From positions 6,454,096-6,518,095 of the forward strand of contig JALIGW010000010.1 in the NCBI GenBank assembly GCA_023053685.1: a stretch of 64,000 bases of DNA, given 5' to 3'. Under the pieces are notes generated by a model. It saw only the letters and a program-made list of their open reading frames with translations, ran no database searches and was not told where the DNA came from. The number at the start of each line of letters is the position of its first letter. The first letter of the stretch is position 1. The position numbers and the translations under genes were made by a program. This DNA comes from Diadophis punctatus similis (lineage: Eukaryota > Chordata > Lepidosauria > Squamata > Dipsadidae). This document shows, piece after piece, positions 49,703-60,435 of the stretch.

Positions 49703-52700
49703 CTAGTTTCTTGGTCTGAGCTTCATAGGATGGGTTCTCCGTGGGGTAATTCTCTGCTCATCTGCTGCCTTCTTGACTCGTGTCCAATGGATCCACGATT
49801 TAGATTCAGCAACCTTGATAGCTAGTGGAGATGACATGATTACAACATAGGGCCCCTTCCACCGCCCTACTAATTGTTCCTTCTTCCAATGTTTAATCCA
49901 TACCCGATCCCCTGGCTGAAAGCTATGACATTTAGTGACTAATCTCGGAGGGGATTGCTCCAGTACATAGTTTTTCAGTTTCTCAACTTGTTTATTTAAT
50001 TCCTGTACCATTTCCATAGTCCATACTCCCCCCTTGTGGCCTAAATCGGGCCATCCTGCTAGATGTCGTCTGAGTAAAGTAGGAGGACGCCCAAACATGA
50101 GTTCATATGGTGAGAGGTTATGTTTCCTCTTTGGAGCACTTCTAATGGCATATAGAGCAAGAGGAAGAGCATCAGGCCATTTTAGGTGTGTCTCTGTACA
50201 TATTTTGGTAATCCTCTCCTTTAGGGTGCGGTTCAATCTCTCACATGGCGCCCCGGATTGGGGGTGAAATGCCGAATGAAACCGCCAATGAACCCCAAGT
50301 GCCTTCGCCAAGGCCTGATTAATATGATGCACAAATTCAGGACCATTATCAGATGAAATATATGTAGGGCAACCGTAACGTGGAATTAAGTCTTTTAACA
50401 ACACCCTAGTTACCTCACGAGCCTTCTTAGTTTTCGTGGGATAGGCCTCCGGCCATCCGGTATATAAATCAACAATAACTAACATTGCATTGTAAAATCC
50501 ACATCTAGGCATGTCTGTAAAGTCCACCATCACAGTATCCATTGGATAATATGAGACAGGTATTTTTCCAGGGGGCAATAGCGGTCCTTGCCTAGGATTC
50601 ACTTTAGCACAGGTAACACATTGTGACACTACCTTAGCAACAATTCCAGCTAGACCATCAATATAGTAATCGCGAGCTAATGCTGTTTCTAGTGCCGACT
50701 TCCCCATATGTGTTGCAGTATGTGATGATTGCACTAACTGCCAAGTCACTGAATAAGGGACATAGATTCGTTTATCTGGAAGAATATACCACCCTTCTTT
50801 TACTACAGCTTTAAGGTCATTTACGGCCTTTATACATTCGGATTGAGAATATGACGGTTTGATACTTGGTGGTATTACCCCTAAATCCATAGCCACATGA
50901 ATAGAAAGATCTGGTAATGGTTTATCAAATCTGAGTGCTGCAGCTCGTGCTTCAGAGTCAGCAGCCCTATTTCCCAAGACAACTCTATCATCTCCTCGTT
51001 GATGTCCTTTACAATGCATAACAGCTACCTTTTTTGGTTTTTGGACCGCATCAATTAATCGTTGAATTAAATGTCCATGCTGGATATATTTCCCTGCAGA
51101 GTCTCTGAAACCTCGTTCTTTATATACTGCACCATGTGCATGCAATGTCAAGAAAGCATATTTACTATCTGTCCACACGTTCAACCTCTCTCCAGAAGCC
51201 CTTTCCAGGGCCCTAATTAATGCCCATAATTCAGCCACCTGGGCACTGACACCTTTGCCAAGAGATCCACTTTCTATGACCTCATCATCATCCACAATTG
51301 CATATCCAGCTACTCGCATTCCATCATGAATGTAACTAGAACCATCTGTGTACCAATAATAATCTGCATTCAATAATGGCATATCCGTTAAATCTGGTCG
51401 AGTGGAATACACACTTTCTAATACTTGCAAACAATCATGCTGCAAATCCACATCTATGGGTAAAAGGGTAGCAGGATTCAGTTTATTTGAAACAATTAAG
51501 TTAACGTGAGGATTTTCAATCAACATTGCCTGATATTTCACCAATCGTTGGCTGCTAATCCACAGATGTCCTTTCTGATCTAAAATAGCTTGGACAGCAT
51601 GAGGAGTATGTACATTAATAGGGCAAGAAAAGGTAAGCTTGTTACAATCCTGTAACAATTCAGCAATAGCAGCTAGAGCCTTGAGACAATGTGGCCAGCC
51701 CTGAGCTACCCCATCTAACTGTTTAGAGAGGTAGGCAACAGGTTGCTGCCATTTACCAAGCTGCTGGGTCAAAACTCCTAAAGCCATGTTCACTTTTGTG
51801 TCGACATATAAATTAAAAGGTTTGTCTAAGTTAGGCAGAGCTAGTGCTGGTGCTTTTATTAAAGCTTTCTTAATCTCTGTAAATGCGTGATGTTGCTCCT
51901 TAGTCCATACAAAAGGGTCTGCATTGCCCCCCTTAGTAGAAGCATATAAGGGGACAGCCATCAAGGCAAAATTGGGAATCCATATGCGACAAAAGCCAGC
52001 CAAGCCTAAAAATCCTCTGAGCTGTCTCCTGTTAGTAGGTGCTGCAATGGCTAAGACTGCTTCTTTCCGCTCAGGTCCTAAAGCCCTCCGTCCGTGTTCA
52101 ATATCATATCCTAAATATCGCACACATTTCTGCACCAATTGAGCCTTCTTTCTAGAGACACGATATCCACACTCTAACAACAGTACAAACAGTGCCTTTG
52201 TATTCTCCCAACAAGTGTCTTCTGTCTGTCCAGTTACTAACACATCATCTACATATTGCAGCAAAGTATCCCCTTGCTGTCTAGGTACATAGTATAATAA
52301 ATCTCGACCTAGGGCTGTTCCAAACAATGTCGGTGAATTCTTAAAACCCTGTGGAAGGCGGGTCCAAGTATATTGCATTTTAGTGCCAGTAATTGGACTT
52401 TCCCATTCAAATGCAAACAACGGTTGGCTCACTGGATGTATTGGAATAGTAAAAAAAGCATCTTTTAAGTCAATTACTGAAAACCACTTCGCCTGTGGGG
52501 GGATTAAGCTCAGAAGAGTGTATGGATTGGGCACTGCTGGATGTATTGTCACTGTCATACTATTAACCACTCTAAGGTCTTGAACTGGTCGATATGAACC
52601 ATCAGGCTTTTTAATTGGCAAAATAGGTGTATTCCATGGCGACTGTATGGGTACCAAAATCCCTGCCTTCAAGTATTTCTGAATACACTCATAAATGGCA

Positions 52701-53251
52701 GCAATCGCTTCCCTAGAACATGGGCGCTGTCTAATGTGTACTGGGGTGGCTGAAGGTTTAACCTCAACTATGATGGGGTGGTGGTGTGCTGCATACCCAG
52801 GGGGGTTGTCCTCTGACCATAATCCTGGCACATTAAATTCCTTCCATTTTTCATTAAGAGGTTCCACTGGTCTGATTACCATTAATCTCCACATGGTGTC
52901 TGGCTTGTGTTTAACTGTAATGGATTGTTGACCCTCATCAAAGGAAATAGTGGCCCCAAGTTTGCTGAGCAGGTCCCTTCCCATAAGGGGTATTGGGCAT
53001 TCAGGAATATATAAGAATTCATGTTGGATTTCCGACCCCTTGAATATGCAAGTTACAGGTTTGAGGACTTGCCGCCCTATAACTTGGCCAGAGACCCCTT
53101 GTACTTGTATTTGATGTGGTCCTGGGGCAGTAATAAGATTATTCACTACTGATCTGCCTGCTCCTGTGTCAACCAAAAATGAAGTATTATGACCCCCAAT
53201 ATTCAACGTAACCATAGGCTCAGGGGGGGTCTGTTCCAAGCCAGGTCCCCG
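49703..53251 (-). CDS. pol: ERV Pol (protease-RT-RNase H-integrase), open
   Basis: Same frame as gag, entered by reading through the UGA at 53252-53254 (the first recognised methionine-like start is only a TTG). Seen in order: protease FLVDTGAGRSVV; RT with SVIDLKDAFFTIPIH, LPQGFKNSPTLF and catalytic LLQYVDDVLVTG; RNase H with YWYTDGSSY and VWTDSKYAF; integrase zinc finger (HTATHMGKSA to CVTCAKVNPR), core VMVDFTDMPR, ISSDNGPEF and HPQSGAPCERLN, and a C-terminal domain ending at 49703. About 1180 codons without a break, all catalytic acidic residues present. 220 bp separate it from env. Confidence 0.93.
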   Translation of the reverse strand, partial: RGPGLEQTPPEPMVTLNIGGHNTSFLVDTGAGRSVVNNLITAPGPHQIQVQGVSGQVIGRQVLKPVTCIFKGSEIQHEFLYIPECPIPLMGRDLLSKLGATISFDEGQQSITVKHKPDTMWRLMVIRPVEPLNEKWKEFNVPGLWSEDNPPGYAAHHHPIIVEVKPSATPVHIRQRPCSREAIAAIYECIQKYLKAGILVPIQSPWNTPILPIKKPDGSYRPVQDLRVVNSMTVTIHPAVPNPYTLLSLIPPQAKWFSVIDLKDAFFTIPIHPVSQPLFAFEWESPITGTKMQYTWTRLPQGFKNSPTLFGTALGRDLLYYVPRQQGDTLLQYVDDVLVTGQTEDTCWENTKALFVLLLECGYRVSRKKAQLVQKCVRYLGYDIEHGRRALGPERKEAVLAIAAPTNRRQLRGFLGLAGFCRIWIPNFALMAVPLYASTKGGNADPFVWTKEQHHAFTEIKKALIKAPALALPNLDKPFNLYVDTKVNMALGVLTQQLGKWQQPVAYLSKQLDGVAQGWPHCLKALAAIAELLQDCNKLTFSCPINVHTPHAVQAILDQKGHLWISSQRLVKYQAMLIENPHVNLIVSNKLNPATLLPIDVDLQHDCLQVLESVYSTRPDLTDMPLLNADYYWYTDGSSYIHDGMRVAGYAIVDDDEVIESGSLGKGVSAQVAELWALIRALERASGERLNVWTDSKYAFLTLHAHGAVYKERGFRDSAGKYIQHGHLIQRLIDAVQKPKKVAVMHCKGHQRGDDRVVLGNRAADSEARAAALRFDKPLPDLSIHVAMDLGVIPPSIKPSYSQSECIKAVNDLKAVVKEGWYILPDKRIYVPYSVTWQLVQSSHTATHMGKSALETALARDYYIDGLAGIVAKVVSQCVTCAKVNPRQGPLLPPGKIPVSYYPMDTVMVDFTDMPRCGFYNAMLVIVDLYTGWPEAYPTKTKKAREVTRVLLKDLIPRYGCPTYISSDNGPEFVHHINQALAKALGVHWRFHSAFHPQSGAPCERLNRTLKERITKICTETHLKWPDALPLALYAIRSAPKRKHNLSPYELMFGRPPTLLRRHLAGWPDLGHKGGVWTMEMVQELNKQVEKLKNYVLEQSPPRLVTKCHSFQPGDRVWIKHWKKEQLVGRWKGPYVVIMSSPLAIKVAESKSWIHWTRVKKAADEQRITPRRTHPMKLRPRN

Positions 53252-53254
53252 TCA
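53252..53254 (-). promoter_or_regulatory. Gag stop codon in a read-through context (UGA-CGG)
   Basis: Gag ends GAC TGA CGG GGA, and the frame after TGA is open through all of pol. Gammaretroviruses make Gag-Pol by suppressing this stop, usually UAG. UGA followed by CGG is a known leaky context in plant and animal RNA viruses. Confidence 0.7.
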
Positions 53255-55093
53255 GTCCGTCCATCCAGTGCCAGCCAATCCAATGCCTTCTACCTCAGGC
53301 TCTCTCTCAGAGCTGGGCATCCCCCTTCCAGCCTGTGCATATTGTGGATTCCATCCCCTAGCTAAATGCCTGGGTGGACCCCCCCTTCCTACAAAACCGC
53401 GACCAAAAGAGGGCCGTCCTCTCACAAATCGTCCTCTCATCAGTCTACGTGGGCATTCCCTCTGCCAATGACCCTCAGAGCCGCAATGGGCACATTGATT
53501 GAATCCTAAAGTCCGTGTCCTCCCTTGCAACGCCACTGCTAACAATTCCGTTTTCTTCTGCATACGGGCATCTCTCTCCTTTTTCTCCACCTTATCCCTA
53601 TTCACAAATACTTTTCTTGCTACTTCCAGCAACTCCGTGGTATTTTTCCCTAATGCCCCCTCCAACTTCTGTAATTTCTTACGAATATCATCATAGCTCT
53701 GGGCAATAAATCTTTCATTCAACATTCTCACATTATCAGGTGCCCGTGGATCAACCTGCGTATACAATTCATAGGCTTCAATTAACCGTTGGAGGAAACT
53801 CTCTGGACTCTCATCCGCTCCTTGGGTGATTAGAGCCGGCTTCGACATGTTCACCGGGGGCTTTCCTGCCTTCCTTAAAGCCTCTACTGTCAAATTCTGG
53901 TATTCTCGCAGCCTTGTCATTTGAGGCTGAATCTTAGGATCCCATCCAGGATCCTGCTCTGGAGCTCTATCTGCCAACTCTTGTCTCAAATCCTGTATAT
54001 TCGAAAATCTATCCCTTATGCATCCCCTTACAGCTGCCTTCCATTTCTCCCTTTCTTCTGGAGTCAACAAAGCATTCATTAACTGCTGTATATCCTGCCA
54101 ATTAGGATTATGCGTCTGCATAATTGTCTGAAAAAGATCTGCCATTTCAGTCGGCTTAGCTGACAAAGGTCCGTAATGCTGCTTCCAATTCAAAAGATCA
54201 GTAGTTGAGAAGGGGACATACTGAAAACAAGGTCTGTACTCTAACACTCCCTGTGGATTCACAACTTGCTGATCCATTTGCCTTAAAGGGGCTACAAAAC
54301 TGGGTCCGGTGGCCACGTCCTCCGCTTCTCTTTCAGCCGCAACCCTTTCAGCCTCTGCCGCTGCCCGGGCTGCAGCCCTGGTTACTGGTCTCCCTGAAAC
54401 ATCCTCTCCCCCTCTAGCTTCTTCATATTCCTCTTCACTAAAAGCACTCTCCTCTCTCCATTCCTCACTCTTTGCATTTCCTTGTTTTTGCTTTGTCTGC
54501 TTTCTCCGAACAGCTGGATCAACATCAACCCCTCCCTGCTTTCCCCCATCGGCTACACCACCAGCTGCTCCTGGGTGCCCTAGGGGGGGTGCAGGAGGGA
54601 TCAAAGGTATCGGCGCATACGGCGGGGGATGTAAAATCTCTTCGTCTCCCTGAACTAACACCTTCTTCCGAGTGGCAGAGACCTTAGTTTCTGACACCTT
54701 CAAATCCTTATTCCTTCGTGACGGCACCTTTAGCTTTTGCCCTCTCGGTCTAGCCACACATAAACGAACCATTTCAGCCTGACATTGCAACAAGTCATCT
54801 GCTTTCTCAGCCACAGCATCTCCCCACTGATCTATATACGGAAATTGATTGGGGTATTTTTCCTCATTAGCAGCTATCACTGAGGTAAGATCATCAATAA
54901 CTTGGTTCTGAAAGGTACCCTCCGGTGGCCACCCAACACCCATATGTGGCCATTGCTGTTCACACAAATAACGTAACCTATTCTTCGTTACCTTAGGATA
55001 GGGAACCCTATACTGTGCATGGTTGAAGTAATCATCAAAGCCCTTTATCATGCATTCCAACGGGGTGCTGGGAATGCTGCTACCACCTCCCAT
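53252..55093 (-). CDS. gag: ERV Gag polyprotein, open
   Basis: 613 codons from the ATG at 55093. MGGGSS start fits N-myristoylation and plasma-membrane targeting. The matrix-like region is followed by a PPPY late-domain motif (HPPPYAPIP, about residue 163) for budding. The capsid region has the gammaretroviral ESPESFLQRLIEAYELYTQV block, then a charged coiled-coil stretch and a single CCHC knuckle CAHCGSEGHWQREC (about 534-547) with an Arg/Gly-rich tail. One knuckle and PPPY agree with a gamma-like virus. No breaks seen. Confidence 0.93.
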   Translation of the reverse strand: MGGGSSIPSTPLECMIKGFDDYFNHAQYRVPYPKVTKNRLRYLCEQQWPHMGVGWPPEGTFQNQVIDDLTSVIAANEEKYPNQFPYIDQWGDAVAEKADDLLQCQAEMVRLCVARPRGQKLKVPSRRNKDLKVSETKVSATRKKVLVQGDEEILHPPPYAPIPLIPPAPPLGHPGAAGGVADGGKQGGVDVDPAVRRKQTKQKQGNAKSEEWREESAFSEEEYEEARGGEDVSGRPVTRAAARAAAEAERVAAEREAEDVATGPSFVAPLRQMDQQVVNPQGVLEYRPCFQYVPFSTTDLLNWKQHYGPLSAKPTEMADLFQTIMQTHNPNWQDIQQLMNALLTPEEREKWKAAVRGCIRDRFSNIQDLRQELADRAPEQDPGWDPKIQPQMTRLREYQNLTVEALRKAGKPPVNMSKPALITQGADESPESFLQRLIEAYELYTQVDPRAPDNVRMLNERFIAQSYDDIRKKLQKLEGALGKNTTELLEVARKVFVNRDKVEKKERDARMQKKTELLAVALQGRTRTLGFNQCAHCGSEGHWQRECPRRLMRGRFVRGRPSFGRGFVGRGGPPRHLARGWNPQYAQAGRGMPSSEREPEVEGIGLAGTGWTD

Positions 55094-55494
55094 CCTAGCA
55101 CAAAGTCACCGGCCGCCAGCCCCGGAATATCACGGTCACTGGACGGAACCTCGGCAACGACCCTTCCCACACAACCTAACACGGCTTCGTTAGGACTCCA
55201 GTCCCGAGCCGAAGGGAGAGATCAGGTCCCTTCTTCTATCTGCAAATGAGATAGGTAAACACATTTACATATACTCGCCTGAGATGTCTTGTCCTGGCCA
55301 GGAATCAGTTCAGACCACCTTTCCTTCCCTCAAGGGTTCTTGGACTTGCTCTCAGCACCGTCGGCCCCCTGGAGGTGTCACTGCCGTCTCCCGGAGGTAT
55401 AAACCCCCGTGGCGCCTGGAGAATGTTCAGAAGTGGCCCCTCCCAGGGTCCAAGGGGATCAGGCAGCCCTCAGCGCAATAGCGCCTCGCTTAAC
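55094..55494 (-). other. ERV leader between primer site and gag
   Basis: 400-bp untranslated leader, GC-rich near the primer site, expected to hold the packaging signal and the splice donor for env. Not resolved by eye. Confidence 0.6.
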
Positions 55495-55512
55495 GTCCCG
55501 GCGGAGTCGCCA
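55495..55512 (-). promoter_or_regulatory. ERV primer-binding site, tRNA-Arg(UCU)
   Basis: The plus strand reads GTCCCGGCGGAGTCGCCA, 18 bases identical to the 3' end of vertebrate tRNA-Arg(TCT) with CCA as I remember it, so the viral RNA is complementary. Four bases (AAAC) lie between it and the LTR. Confidence 0.8.
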
Positions 55513-55516
55513 AAAC

Positions 55517-56026
55517 TGTTGTAGAATGAATCAGGACACTAAGCAAGCACTTGTACAGAAGGAAAGGTTTATTAATATGCGCAGGTTCAAAGCAAAGACA
55601 AAGGCCTGAACCCTGAATACTAGTCAGGGTCAGATTCTTATACCCTGGTTTACGTATGTATTTCCTATGCCCATTTATGGTATACAATGAGGTAAACTTA
55701 TCTTAAAATAATATAAGGAACTGGGAACAGACAGTTAAGCATATAAGACATATTAGCACAGATGTTTCCCTGCTGTGGTTTGTCCTTGACATTTGTTTTT
55801 GAGGAACAATACAACGGTTCTCATAATACTGTAGACATAGCAAAACTCCCTTTCTCATGGTCAGCATATCTAGAAAGGATACATACATTAATTAGGGCTG
55901 ACAGGGCAGTTCCTTTCTGCAGAACTAATGGATATTGAGATACGTGTTTACTTGCCTTGCCTTGTAACATTGTCCAGACTTTGTCAGGCCTGGCTTTGGG
56001 GCATAATCGATTGTGGCCCCTACTTA
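55517..56026 (-). repeat. ERV 5' LTR
   Basis: 510 bp, partner of 46221-46731. The outer tip reads CTACTTA where the other LTR has CTACTTCA, a one-base loss at the TG/CA end. Confidence 0.95.
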
Positions 56027-56090
56027 AAACCCCTAAATATTTAATCTTTTGGACTATCTCAAAACCTGTTACCTTTTCTATTTCTTCTTT

Positions 56091-58287
56091 TTATATTCTT
56101 GTCACATTTTTAACTATTATTTTGGTTTTAGCTATATTTATGTTGAAGCCAGATACTTGTCCATAAGAATTGATTGTATCCATCAAAATACTAATGGATT
56201 GTAATGGTTGTGTCAAAGTAACAACCAGGTCATCTGCAAACACTCGTAGCTTGTATTCTTCCTGTCTAATTTTTATTGTGTCAAGCTCTCTTATTTTACT
56301 AAGTAATATTTCCAAACTCAAAATAAACAACAAGGGAGACAAGGGACATCCTTGTCTTGTTCCCTTTTCTATATTAAAATAATCTGTCAATCCACCATTA
56401 ATTATTATTTGCGCTGTTTGCTTTTGATATATTGCCCCAATAGATTGTACAAAGTAATCTCCAAGTTGTAACTTTTCTATTAACTTTAATAAAAACCGCC
56501 AGTTCAATCTATCAAAAGCTTTCTCGGCATCCAAAAATACCAATGCTGCGGAAACCTGGTTGTTCTTTCCCAAATACTCTAATAAGTTAACAATTTGTCT
56601 AACGTTAGTTTTCATTTGTCTACCAATTATAAACCCAGTTTGATCATGATGTATCATCTGTTGCAGAACTGTCATTAATCTGTTGGCTAAAATTTTTGCA
56701 AAGATTTTGTAGTCTAGATTTAAAAGTGAGATCGGCCTATAATTTTTTGGGTCTATATGATCTTGACCTTCTTTTGGGATCAGAGAAATAAAGGCAGTCT
56801 TCCAAGTTGGAGGTACATTACCTCCCTGTTGAATGTTATTAAACAATTCTTTAAGTGGTTCCACCATTTCTTCCTGCAATTTTTTATAATAAACAGCAGT
56901 TAAACCATCTGTCCCCGGGGCCTTTCCCACTTTTAACTGTTTAATTGCCAGTAAAATTTCTTCTGAAGTTATCAATTGGTTTAGAGTATCCCTCTGCACC
57001 TTAGTGGTTATATAAATATTTTGTTTCTGCAAATACCTGTCTATATCCTCTTCTTTAACTTTGTCCCCACTGTATAATCCTGAATAAAACTCTAAAAAAG
57101 ATTTCTTAATAAGTTCTTGTTCGTAAACTTCTTTACCCTTATATCTGATTTTTTCAATAACTCTTGATTTTTGCTTCTTTCTTAACATATATGCCAACCA
57201 TCTTCCTGGTTTATTTGCATTACTAAAAGTATTAAATTTGGCATACTGTAAATTAGTTGCCACTTGGTCTGCCATTAGCATGTTGAATTGACCCTTTAAT
57301 AAATTGATTGTCTCTTTAATTTTCTTATCCGTTGGATTAGAAATTAAAGCCCTCTCCTGTCTTTTAATCTCTTCTTCTAATTCTTTCCTTTTTTCATCTT
57401 TTTTCCTTCTAAATTTATTATTCAAATATATCAAAATACCTCTCATATAAGCTTTACTGGCATCCCAGACCATATCCATGGAAGTACCCTTCTGCATATT
57501 ATTAACAAAAAATTCTTTCATTAATTTTTTACATTCCTTCACATTCTCCTCATATCTAAATAAATTATCATTTAACCTCCATGACCTTCTGGGTCAATTT
57601 CCATCTTGCAATTCCAACCAGACCGGGCTATGGTCCGTCAATATTCTTGAACATATCTTCGTCTTCTTTACCCCAGAAAAAAGATTATTAGTAATCAAGA
57701 TAAAATCAATCCTTGAAAAAGATTGATGTCTATCGGAAAAAAAAGTAAAGTCCTTTTCTTCTGTATTTCTTTCACGCCAAATATCCCTCAACTCCCAATC
57801 TTCCATCATCTCAAAAAAGGATTTTGGCAGTTTAGCTCTAGAAAAAATATTTTGATTCGGGCCCTTCTTATCCTTTTTAACGTCTGGTACACCATTCCAG
57901 TCCCCTAGAAGGATGCAGGTATTGTAATCCCAATATATCAATTTTGTGTGTAAAAAATCATAAAAATTTTCTTGTTGCTGGTTCAGGGCATATACACCAA
58001 TCACCAGTATTTTCTCTCCTTTAATTAAAAGTTCTATAGCTAAAAATCTTCCTTGATCATCTGTTTCAATTAACTTAGCAATCAAATGTTTTTAACATAT
58101 ATTACAATGCCATTTTTCTTTCCTGGTGCCGCGGGGACAAAATGTGATCCTAATCTTGAATTTATCAAATATTTTTGATCTTGTGTTCTAATATGTGTTT
58201 CTTGAAGGCAGACCACATCATTGTTAAATTGTTTAAGATGGTGAATTTAATCCGTTGACATTCCAGGTTAGAAATCTATTTCCCATC
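56091..58287 (-). pseudogene. ORF2: L1-A ORF2p, endonuclease and reverse transcriptase
   Basis: Begins near 58287 (MGNRFLTWNVNGLN), with a deletion or frame change at about 58230, then the endonuclease (VVCLQETHI at about 58200, ILLGDWNGVPD, TDHSPVWLEL to 57594). RT in 57542-56091: APGTDGLTAVYYK, ISLIPKEGQDHIDPKNYRPI, ALVFLDAEKAFDRLNW, GTRQGCPLSPLLFI and the intact VFADDLVVTL. The ERV interrupts soon after the RT core. Breaks at 58086, 57594 and about 56091. Confidence 0.9.
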
Positions 58288-58429
58288 TACGGGCTTCTGA
58301 AGCTTCTGGAACATTGACTGGACATCTAGCATCTTTAGTTCCTTTGGTCTTGTTCCTCCCACTGCTTCAGTTTTAGTAGCTTCTTTGGCTTCCAGCTGGA
58401 GTTGCTGTTGTGACATTTCCTGCATACGC

Positions 58430-59486
58430 TTAGTTGTGGCTCTGGTCTGTCTTTGTTCTTTTATCCTTTGTAGCTATATCACTTTGATCAGATGGAGCTC
58501 CTGCTTGTAGGACTTCTTGCCTTTGTCTTGTTCTTTCATCCTCCCTTCTCCTCCCTTCTGGTGATCTTGGTGTCCCAGCCTTTAAAATGTATGTATAAAA
58601 ATCCCTTGCTTTCTGGACCGTATTGAGTCGGTGTCTTTCTCCAGCATAAATCAGAGAAATTGGGACCTCCCAATTTCTGGGACCTCCCACCTGAATGGCA
58701 GTTGTTGTCTTTTAAGTTCATCCACCAGAAAGGAAAAATCTTTTCTAGCTCTCAACATTCTTGGGGGATCTCTTTCAGTGTCGTCACTTCTTGTCCACCC
58801 ACCTGTAACTTATTTTGGTACGTTGCTTGGAGGATATCATTGCGCAGTGTTCTATTATTAAAGTATATTACAATATCTCTTGGGAGGTTTCTCAATCTAG
58901 CCACATGAGAGTTAACTCTATATATCTTATCAATCTGCCACATCAACTCTTCCTTACTCATCCCCACCGCTTGAGCAAGAGCTTCCACCATCAATTCTCT
59001 CAAGTTTTCATTTTTATCTTCTTTGAACCCTGTAACTCTGATCGCAAACTCCATATTTCTGTAGTGAATCATTGTAATTTCATCTGTAGTTTTATCTTCC
59101 ACCTCTTCTATTTTCTCTCTCAGAGCTGCTGTAATATCTCTAATTTGTTCTACTTGCTGGTCCAAATATTCCACATTGTTTGCCAATCCTTTAAGTGCTT
59201 CTAAAATATCTGCTCTGATTTCATTATTTCTGATTTCAATTTTATCAGAAACAACGTGTATTTTGTCATTAAACATCTCCTTAATTTTATCATTAGATTC
59301 ATCAATTTTTATATGGAAGTTAATAGTCATTTCAGCCTGCATAGCTTTAAGGCTTTCTTGTAACATCCCCAAGGTTAGAGGCTGAGGTTGTGCTGCAAGA
59401 GATTGCAGTTTAGAGGTGGGGGTGGGTGAGCTCTCAGCACTTCCCGTTCCTTTAGAAGGAACCGTCTTCACAGATTTAGAAGCCAT
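58430..59486 (-). pseudogene. ORF1: L1-A ORF1p
   Basis: ATG at 59486 (MASKSVKTVPSKG). Coiled coil around residues 50-130, then DKIYRVNSHVARLRNLPRDI, the conserved RNA-binding block, broken at 58752. The remainder, 58721-58430, is in other frames with a basic tail (RREDERTRQRQEV). One or two frameshifts only. Confidence 0.88.
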
Positions 59487-60099
59487 CTGGATTTAAACAA
59501 ATCTTTGTAATGTTCCAAATTGTATTAGTCTAATACCAAAAAGAAGAATCTCCAAATAAAAGTACAAGTCCAAAATCAAATCAGACAGCTCTCATGTGAA
59601 AGCCTGCCAACAAAGCAAAACTTTCTCTCTTCCTTCTCACTTTCACTTTTCCACACCCTTTTAAGCTTCCATCGCCATTTTAGAACCAGCTTGTAACTTT
59701 GTAGCTTATCAAGAAAAGTCAGTAAGAGTTAAGTAGTGGTTACTTGCCCAGCTTGCCTCCTGGTTTTTTCTGCTGCAAATAATCCTCAACTGATTTCAAT
59801 CAGTTAGAGCAGTGTTGGTCGCGATCTTCTTGCTCCGCAAAACAGCGGAGATATCCCAGGTCCGGAGCAGCGGCAGGTTTCCAGGGAGCCCTCACCCTCT
59901 GCACCCCAGGATCTCTCCTAGGGCACTTGGGGGGCTCTACCTGTGCCTGCCTGCTCTTCACCCCCCCTTTGCCCGGGGAGGGAGTTTTCAGCCATCAGAC
60001 AGCTGTTTGTCGGCTTTCTGGTGGCTTTGACGGTGCCGGGGACCGTCGCTCCAAAGAAAGAGCATCTTCGTCGATCGCGGAGCCAACAGGAAGTCCCCC
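59487..60099 (-). promoter_or_regulatory. L1-A 5' UTR (internal promoter region)
   Basis: 613 bp, GC-rich toward its start (59800-60099) with several CpG, as L1 internal promoters are. Begins GGGGGACTTCCTG at the target duplication. No specific factor site identified. Confidence 0.7.
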
Positions 60100-60435
60100 C
60101 TACTTTGTTGAATACCTTGCTGAAGTCTAAGTATATTATGTCCACAGTATTTCGCTGGTCCACTAATTTAGTCACAATGTTGAAGAATCAAATAAGATTG
60201 GTTTGGCATTCATCTGTTTTTAACAAACCTGTGCTGACTTCTAGTTATTACTTTACAAGTTTCTAGATGTTGGCAGATCTGTTTTTTATTATCTTTTCTA
60301 GTATTTTCCTGGGTATTGATGTTAGGCTGATTGGTTTGTGGTTTCCTGGGTCTGTTTTTTCCCCTTTTTTGAAGATGGGAACCACATCCGTTCTTTTCCA
60401 GTTCTCTGGTAGTTCCCCAGTGCTCCAGGATTTTT
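60100..60435 (-). pseudogene. CR1-1 ORF2, reverse transcriptase middle
   Basis: Continues CR1-1 after L1-A: DIIYLDFSKVFNKV near 60140, then NQPNINTQEN and GKNRPRKPQTN-like residues representing the degraded PI-S-L region, ending at the L1-B target site (60419-60435). Confidence 0.82.

Larger units (their letters stand above)
46221..56026 (-). mobile_element. Gammaretrovirus-like ERV, structurally complete
   Basis: 9.8-kb provirus, minus strand, 510-511-bp LTRs, 5-bp target duplication AAACC (46216-46220, 56027-56031) in L1-A ORF2. Gag, pol and env are all open. Primer site complementary to tRNA-Arg(UCU), polypurine tract before the 3' LTR. Gag and pol share a frame separated by one UGA, the gammaretroviral layout. 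The LTRs differ by two substitutions (ACCTT/ATCTT, AACCAT/AAGCAT) and one base at the outer tip, so the insertion is recent. Reverse-transcribed into the germ line after L1-A had inserted. Confidence 0.95.
44485..60099 (-). mobile_element. L1 LINE (copy A), full length, split by the ERV
   Basis: Minus-strand L1 inserted in CR1-1 with 10-bp target duplication CTACTTTGTT (44475-44484, 60100-60109). Own length about 5.8 kb (44485-46220 and 56032-60099). It starts at 60099 with GGGGGACTTCCTG, as full-length L1 5' ends often do, has a 613-bp leader (59487-60099), ORF1, ORF2 and a 3' UTR (44485-44757) with a G-rich stretch in element sense. The ERV at 46221-56026 sits in ORF2. ORFs have stops and frameshifts. 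Sister of copy B. Confidence 0.93.
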
